Source: an uncultured Bacilli bacterium (GTDB lineage: Bacteria > Bacillota_I > Bacilli_A > Mycoplasmatales > Mycoplasmoidaceae). From it: a stretch of DNA of 14,171 nt. The position numbers and the translations under genes are program-made. Positions 9,661 to 14,171 of this stretch are shown here, one piece after another (position 1 is the stretch's first letter; every line of letters starts with the position of its first letter). The notes below the pieces were generated by a model. The model saw only the letters and a program-made list of their open reading frames with translations, had not been told where the DNA came from and searched no databases. The stretch lies in NCBI GenBank assembly GCA_904501665.1, contig CAJGBT010000025.1, positions 1-14,171 of the forward strand. Reading direction: 5' to 3'.

Positions 9661-9676
9661 TCTCCTATATATTATA
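9661..9676 (-). promoter_or_regulatory. Ribosome-binding site and possible internal -10 of the helicase gene
   Basis: AGGAGA (9661-9666) lies 5 nt before the helicase ATG and fixes the start. A TATAAT (9671-9676) stands just upstream; its -35 (TTATAA, 9694-9699) is poor and lies within the preceding gene's end. An internal promoter is possible but weak, and a transcript starting there would have almost no leader. Confidence 0.4.
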
Positions 9677-9686
9677 TCAACAAAAC

Positions 9687-12125
9687 TTAATTATTATAAG
9701 GTAACCAATTACCGTTTTCATCAGCATAGTAGTAATTTCCTTGTTCATCTAAATATCATCAAATGCCAGTTGATTCATCTTGTCATTGTTGTGCTTGACC
9801 TGTTGTAGCATTTGATTCAGTAACAACATTATTGTCATTATTTATTACTTCTTCAACAGATGTAGATGACTTAGATGCTTCTTTTGCATTTCTCTTTTCT
9901 TCTTTTCTCGCTAATTTTTCTGCTTTTTTATCTTTTTTCAATTGGGCTTTATTAATTGCTTCATCTCCACTTTCTAATTTTTCTTTTTCTCATGGACTAA
10001 TTAAGTCATTGTCTTTTTTTGCTCTTGCTAAAACCTTGTCTTTTGGTGGTTCTGATGGTTTTCATTCATTATTTTCATTTGCAACATAATAATTGCCATT
10101 ACCATCATGGTACATTCACTTATTATCATCATTCAAGAATGGTTCATTAGCAGGATTCTTTTCAACATATGGAATAATTTCAACATTATCTTTATTATCA
10201 AATTGTTTTTGATATTCTGCTTCTTTTTGTTTTTGTTTTTCTTTAAATTCATGTGCTTGTTGTTTTTCAAAAGCTTTGTTTTCTTTGCTTTCTTTTTTTA
10301 ATATCTTAAGTTGTTCTTTTCTTTTACTAGCTTTATTTTCTTTTTCAATTGCAATTGATTTAGCATTATCAATTTCTTTTTGTTTTTGATCTAGTTCTCT
10401 TTGTTGTTCTTGTAAGATTCTTTCTTGTTCTTCATTGAATTTTTGTTGTAATTTTAAAATTCGTTTTTCTTTATTAGACTCAAAACGGTCCATAGCAGAA
10501 GCAACAGGATTTCAAACTCCATCTAAACTACAAACATAATACTGTCCATTATCATCATAATATTCTCATAAACCATCTTCATTTTGATATTTTTCGTTTG
10601 GTAAGTGAACCTCTTTGAATTTTTCACCTTTAATTTTTGCAATATCATTTTCTAAAATAACAACTGAGTCTAGATTCTTATCTTTTGATAAACGTTTTAA
10701 TTCTTCATATTCTTTAATTTTTAATTTAGTTAATCGTTTTAATTCAGGAATAGAAAGTCCATCATAATTAACATCATCAAAACCATATTCCATAAAAATA
10801 GCTTTTGTTTTTGCAATTTCATTTGCTCTTTTTTGTTGTTTGCTTAATTCCTTTTCAATTTCTTTATATGGATTATCTTCTACATAAGTATCAATACCAA
10901 CTTCATCTACTAAGGCAACTCTTAATATTTTTTTTCTATTTTGTTTTAAACTAGCTTCAAGTGCCATTTGCTCTTGTGTTAATTGACTTGCCCGATCTTC
11001 ATATTCCTTAATTTTCTTATTAAATAAAGTTAATTTTTCTTTATTAAAATCTTTTGGATCAATTGTATCTTCTCAGTTAATTTCTGGGTTTTTTTCTAAA
11101 TCAAAGTTTCTAACAATGTTAATAAAATTTTCAACATCTTTAAATTGTCCCATTGTCTTGGTTATGTCATAATGTTTGAAAAAAGTATTTGAACCTTTTT
11201 CTTTACTTTCAAATTGTCCCTTTAATCATGAAGCATTAACAACAACAGTATCATCATTTTTAGTTGCATCATCTACTAAACTCTTAGATAATTGCCTTTT
11301 AAACTCAGCACTATCAAGATATTGCTCTCGATTGTATCATTTAGAAACCTTATGTTCATACTGTTCAGGAAAATAATCAGTATCGTTTAAGAAACGCACA
11401 TTGTTTATGTTATTTCCGTCAATAATAGACTTAGATACAAAATTATTATCAATTAAATTAAAACTATTAAATTTATTAGTAGCTTCCTTAAATTTATTTG
11501 CTTTTTCTAACAAACGCTTATTATCTGCTTTTAATTTTTCTTGAGCATCATTATTATCTAAAAATTCTCTTAGTTGTCGAATATCAGCAAATGGTTTAGT
11601 GGTTATAAAACCATCCTCATTATAAAATCTAACATATTTAATTAAATTTCCATTTTCATCAATATCAACTACATAGCTATCATCAAAAATACGGTATTTT
11701 TCTGGATCTAATTCAAATTTAAGTAGACGATAATATTTTTCTAATCGAACTAACATTACTTTGTTTGCCCTAATGTAGGCTGAGTTCCGTCCTCTAATAT
11801 GTAATGAAATACATGTTCAAACAATAACATTAAAAATAGGAATAAAAAGTAATAAAATAGCACCAATGATAATTAAAAATTGTTTAAATTCTATTGATAG
11901 TCCAATTAAATCACCAATAATAATTATGATTAGTATAAAAAGCATTCCAGCAGCAATAACAATACCCGAAAAGAAAAAGGTTCAAAAACGTAATTTGTTG
12001 TTTTGAACAACATTAGTATTGTTGTTAGCAACTTCCATTTCTAATTTATTAATTTCATTAGCAATTGTTAATTCCTCTTGAATTAATATTTCTTGTTCTA
12101 ATGAATTTAATTTTCTTTTTGCCAT
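9687..12125 (-). CDS. Membrane-anchored coiled-coil protein with three aromatic/glycine (EAGR-like) boxes, 812 aa
   Basis: An 812-residue frame in code 4, with a strong AGGAGG (12133-12138) 7 nt before the ATG. Two membrane spans (about 48-72 and 82-107) follow a short polar N-terminus, so both ends probably face the same side, most likely the cytoplasm. Residues 108-510 are mixed and charged, with two copies of [ND]GNxIxxVRF (158-167, 236-245). Three ungapped boxes share WxYxDxxGxYYx7WxP: 520-540, 670-690 and 789-809, the last at the very C-terminus. Lys/Glu/Gln-rich segments, probably coiled coils, lie between them. The boxes resemble the EAGR boxes of attachment-organelle proteins of the M. 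pneumoniae group, and more distantly choline-binding repeats. A scaffold role at the membrane is inferred. It lies 31 nt before the helicase gene. Confidence 0.9.
9699..9761 (-). repeat. Aromatic/glycine box 3 (residues 789-809)
   Basis: The third copy of WxYxDxxGxYYx7WxP lies three residues from the C-terminus of the 812-aa protein. It is the most aromatic copy (WWYLDEQGNYYYADENGNW). It contains the one TGG Trp codon I found in these genes. Confidence 0.75.
10056..10118 (-). repeat. Aromatic/glycine box 2 (residues 670-690)
   Basis: The second copy of WxYxDxxGxYYx7WxP (WMYHDGNGNYYVANENNEWKP with its first and last Trp 18 residues apart). Codon choices differ from those of the other copies, so the repeat is kept at protein rather than DNA level. 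Confidence 0.75.
10506..10568 (-). repeat. Aromatic/glycine box 1 (residues 520-540)
   Basis: The first copy of WxYxDxxGxYYx7WxP, reading WEYYDDNGQYY, then VCSLDGV, then WNP. It follows a Lys/Glu-rich helical stretch and is followed by another, so the boxes are separated by coiled-coil-like linkers of about 100-130 residues. Confidence 0.75.
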
Positions 12126-12161
12126 TCTATTACCTCCTTTCTTTTAATGAAATTATATATT

Positions 12162-13715
12162 CTATGATAAATATAACTTATCCTTATTTGATGATTTAGA
12201 TTTCATTTTTCCTAAAATATTTTTATATTCTTGATCCATTTTTTTAGAAGCTTTTTTAATTTCGCTTAGTTCTTTAGCAGTAAAACGTGGGTTTTCATCA
12301 ATTCTTAAAATTTCCTCACCTAATTTTGAAATCCTAGAAATCTCATCTTTATTTTCTTTAATAACTCCCATTAAAAAACTTTCAACATCTTTATATTTTC
12401 TATTTGATATATCTAAAATATTATAATTATTAATATAAAAGTCCTTGTTTCTATCGTTTGACTTATTATTAATTTCATCTAGTTTTTGTAAACGTTTATT
12501 TCAATGATCAATTTCTTGATTTTTAATTATAGTTGAAAGTTCATTCACTACCTTATCAGTAAATTCAGTAACAATAAAATCACTATATAATAATGTAGGA
12601 TTTTTTTGCACTGTTAGTGCATATTTCATTCGGTAATAATCTTCATCACTAGACATTAAATTCATAATGTGTAATAAACGATCATTAAACATAATTTTTT
12701 TACAAAAAAAGTGTTTTGAAAAATCAACAATTTTTAATGAAGATAGGTTAGTAGCACTTATAGGCTTTAATGTATAACCTTTTTCTAATAATGATGAAGT
12801 AATAAGTTTATAAACAGAATATAAAGTATTATAAGAAAAAATTCTAATGCTTTTATACATAGCATTTAAAGCTACTAAATACATAATGGTATCAATATCA
12901 ATAACCTTATCATCACTCTTAGTAAATGCTAAAACATTTTTTAACTTTACTAAGAATTGATCAGCATAAATGTATTTACTAACTTTAATATCATTCTTTA
13001 TCTTATCAACTCTTATATATAATTTAATATTTAAAATATTTTTTTGTCAGTTCAAATTACATTTAGGAACACATTCTCACATCACATCAGACATTTTATT
13101 AAGTTTATCTACATATTGTTGGATATATCAATTCTTTTGTTCTCTTGCTCTAATAAAATCTTGTTCAATTTCATAATTTGATTTTTTGGGATCTAATTTC
13201 CTACTAGATAATCGACTACCTCTAATTTTTGATGCTTCACGATAAGCAAAATTATGAACATTATTAACCCGATATTTAGCTTCTTTTGGTCTCTCATCAC
13301 TTACTAATAATGAGTATGTTTGAAAACCAATAATTCAAAAAGGTTTAAAAAAACGAACTTCATTAATAATATTCCCATTACGATAATACTTATCAACTGA
13401 TACAATAACTTTTAAATATTTTTCCACATCATTTGGATGTAGTTCAAGAGAAATCTTTGCACCTTTAGGTAGTTTAGTATTTTTTTTAGAAATAAAAATT
13501 TCTTTGATTGTTCTAGCATTAAAATCAGATGGTAAATAGTCTATAAATGAATTATAAACTTTAATATTCAATGCTAAATTTGTTGAAATAGAAGTTTTTG
13601 CCTTTATTTTTTTAGCATCAACTTCTTTTTCTGGTTTTAGATCTGAATAGTTATGTTCACTAATAGTTACTAATGAAGTATTTTCATCATTAGCTTTTTT
13701 GTTTTTTTTAGCCAT
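12162..13715 (-). CDS. Hypothetical protein, 517 aa, second gene of the operon
   Basis: I do not recognise the family. The code-4 frame of 517 codons contains several TGA-Trp and no membrane span or signal peptide, so the product should be soluble. The N-terminus (1-40) is Lys-rich and low complexity. Residues 43-126 look like a beta-rich domain ending in NGNIINEVRF (113-122), a motif found twice in the 812-aa protein. The middle is mixed, with YRVNNVHNFAYREASKIRG around 149-167. The C-terminal 120 residues are charged and helical. The start ATG overlaps the end of the 74-aa gene by 8 nt, with a modest GAGG about 9 nt upstream, which suggests translational coupling. The stop is 36 nt before the 812-aa gene. 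Confidence 0.88.
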
Positions 13716-13932
13716 TGACGCTTACCTCATTTCGTTTTAATTCATAAATTTCATTTTTTTCATTATCTGTTGCATCTAAACTATCATAAACAATTGTAAT
13801 CTTTCTTTTTCGTTTTAATAGTTTGTAAATTAATAATATAGTAGCACCTATAGTAGCAAGAACTACTATAGACAATATAATAATTACTATTATAAAAATA
13901 AATAATTTTAAATTAAACATAGAATTTTCCAT
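13708..13932 (-). CDS. Small single-span membrane protein, 74 aa, first gene of the operon
   Basis: The 74-residue product has one long hydrophobic helix (about residues 8-37) followed by a basic KLLKRKRK stretch and an acidic/polar tail. The positive charges after the span predict an N-out/C-in single-pass protein with about 35 cytoplasmic residues. It resembles a membrane anchor or regulator, but no family is recognised. Its stop overlaps the start of the 517-aa gene by 8 nt. No strong Shine-Dalgarno site precedes the ATG; a second ATG lies four codons in. Confidence 0.75.
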   Translation of the reverse strand: MENSMFNLKLFIFIIVIIILSIVVLATIGATILLIYKLLKRKRKITIVYDSLDATDNEKNEIYELKRNEVSVNG

Positions 13933-13986
13933 TTGCTACCATATAAATATTAAAGATAAGAAACAAAATATATTATATACTATATA

Positions 13987-14013
13987 ATTATATCTTAAAG
14001 TTCATACTATCAA
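13987..14013 (-). promoter_or_regulatory. Candidate promoter of the five-gene operon
   Basis: On the minus strand TTGATA (14008-14013) precedes TATAAT (13987-13992) by 15 bp. A second TATAAT (13972-13977) lies closer to the first gene but has a poor -35. The whole stretch 13936-13999 is almost pure A/T, so -10-like words arise easily; one of the two is likely the operon promoter. Confidence 0.4.
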
Positions 14014-14032
14014 AAAAGAAAAATTTGTAGAT

Positions 14033-14062
14033 TGTTTTTATACCCATCTTTTTGGACACCCC
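14033..14062 (+). mobile_element. Possible IS3-family left terminal repeat
   Basis: From TG at 14033 the sequence reads TGTTTTTAT, then ACCCATCTTTTTGGAC (14042-14057). From memory this matches the terminal repeat of IS150 (ACCCATTTTGTTGGAC) at 14 of 16 positions, and IS3-family ends begin with TG. The matching right end and target duplication lie outside the window. The element would extend rightwards with its first gene at 14158. Confidence 0.4.
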
Positions 14063-14064
14063 TA

Positions 14065-14070
14065 TATAAT
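14065..14070 (+). promoter_or_regulatory. Possible -10 element for the right-edge gene
   Basis: TATAAT on the plus strand, without a recognisable -35 at a normal distance. Transcription would begin near GGGG at 14079-14082, giving a leader of about 80 nt before the ATG at 14158. Confidence 0.3.
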
Positions 14071-14090
14071 GTATCTGTGGGGTAGACGAA

Positions 14091-14121
14091 AAAATCCCCC
14101 AAAAGGACCTTAGGGGATTTT
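14091..14121. terminator. Strong hairpin, probable bidirectional terminator
   Basis: A 9-bp perfect stem AAAATCCCC (14091-14099) with GGGGATTTT (14113-14121), 13-nt loop. On the plus strand the stem ends in TTTT; on the minus strand a longer T-run follows (ATTTTTTC). It would stop transcripts entering the operon region from the right and also transcripts running rightwards into the edge gene. Confidence 0.7.
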
Positions 14122-14122
14122 A

Positions 14123-14154
14123 GTCCACTTCAAAAACACTACTTTTGAGAGGAC
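14123..14154 (+). promoter_or_regulatory. Hairpin covering the ribosome-binding site of the edge gene
   Basis: GTCC (14123-14126) pairs with GGAC (14151-14154), and TCAAAA (14130-14135) pairs with TTTTGA (14143-14148), around a 7-nt loop. The Shine-Dalgarno site GAGAGGA (14147-14153) lies in the right arm, so this fold would hide it from ribosomes. Confidence 0.5.
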
Positions 14155-14157
14155 ATT

Positions 14158-14171
14158 ATGTATTTTAAACA
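14158..14171 (+). CDS. 5' end of a gene cut by the window edge (start MYFK)
   Basis: An ATG four to five nt after a good Shine-Dalgarno site (GAGAGGA) opens a frame starting Met-Tyr-Phe-Lys that leaves the window after four codons. The upstream structures suggest either the first open reading frame of an IS3-type insertion sequence or an ordinary gene with a regulated leader. The coding part is too short to tell. Confidence 0.5.

Noticed and set aside
9614..10301. Hydrophobic plus-strand ORFs opposite the helicase and 812-aa genes
   Set aside because: They are antisense shadows of Lys/Gln/Asn-rich coding sequence, which reads as Phe/Leu/Ile-rich on the other strand; there are no ribosome sites.
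9687..10568. Choline-binding (cell-wall) repeats in the 812-aa protein
   Set aside because: The pattern is similar, but the boxes follow a predicted cytoplasmic topology and the organism type has no wall; EAGR-like is the better fit, though not proven.
1..14171. CRISPR array or tandem DNA repeats
   Set aside because: No regularly spaced direct repeats were seen; A/T-rich words recur only by composition.

Overview
The window is AT-rich mollicute (mycoplasma-type) DNA that uses genetic code 4. Every long gene is interrupted by TGA in the standard code, and each becomes one continuous frame once TGA is read as Trp. Nearly all Trp codons are TGA; I found one clear TGG (Trp807 of the 812-residue protein). 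Large N/K-rich proteins, tightly packed genes and a five-tRNA cluster fit this. The species cannot be fixed from the sequence. Aromatic/glycine boxes like those of attachment-organelle proteins hint at, but do not prove, the pneumoniae/penetrans side of the class.

Left part (1-740): a GC-richer edge segment of unknown nature, then on the minus strand a cluster of tRNA-Asn, Glu, Val, Thr and Leu with its own promoter and intrinsic terminator. Divergent from it, on the plus strand, lie alaS (alanyl-tRNA synthetase, 894 aa) and, 18 nt behind it, a 40-residue protein with 12 Cys and 2 His that resembles a minimal metallothionein. Its stop codon is 3 nt from the end of the convergent minus-strand gene rny (membrane-anchored RNase Y, 458 aa), which has its own good promoter.

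Middle and right part (5033-13932): five minus-strand genes form a probable operon, read right to left. They are a 74-aa single-span membrane protein, a 517-aa protein of unknown function, an 812-aa protein (two N-terminal membrane spans, a long charged helical region, three aromatic/glycine boxes), a 1290-aa SF1 helicase (Q/N/Y-rich N-terminus and a C-terminal nuclease-like domain whose catalytic residues seem lost), and a 242-aa charged helical protein. Gaps are 21-36 nt, with one 8-nt overlap. The 517- and 812-aa proteins share a short motif, [ND]GNxIxxVRF, which suggests related domains. This membrane-to-helicase operon is the best candidate for an undescribed system; its function is not known to me.

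Right edge (14033-14171): a structured, GC-richer segment ends in a ribosome-binding site and a start codon cut by the window edge. It holds what looks like an IS3-family terminal repeat, an intrinsic terminator and a hairpin covering the Shine-Dalgarno site. I read it as the left end of an insertion sequence; a riboswitch-like leader of an ordinary gene is the alternative.

No gene-free stretch is longer than about 300 bases.
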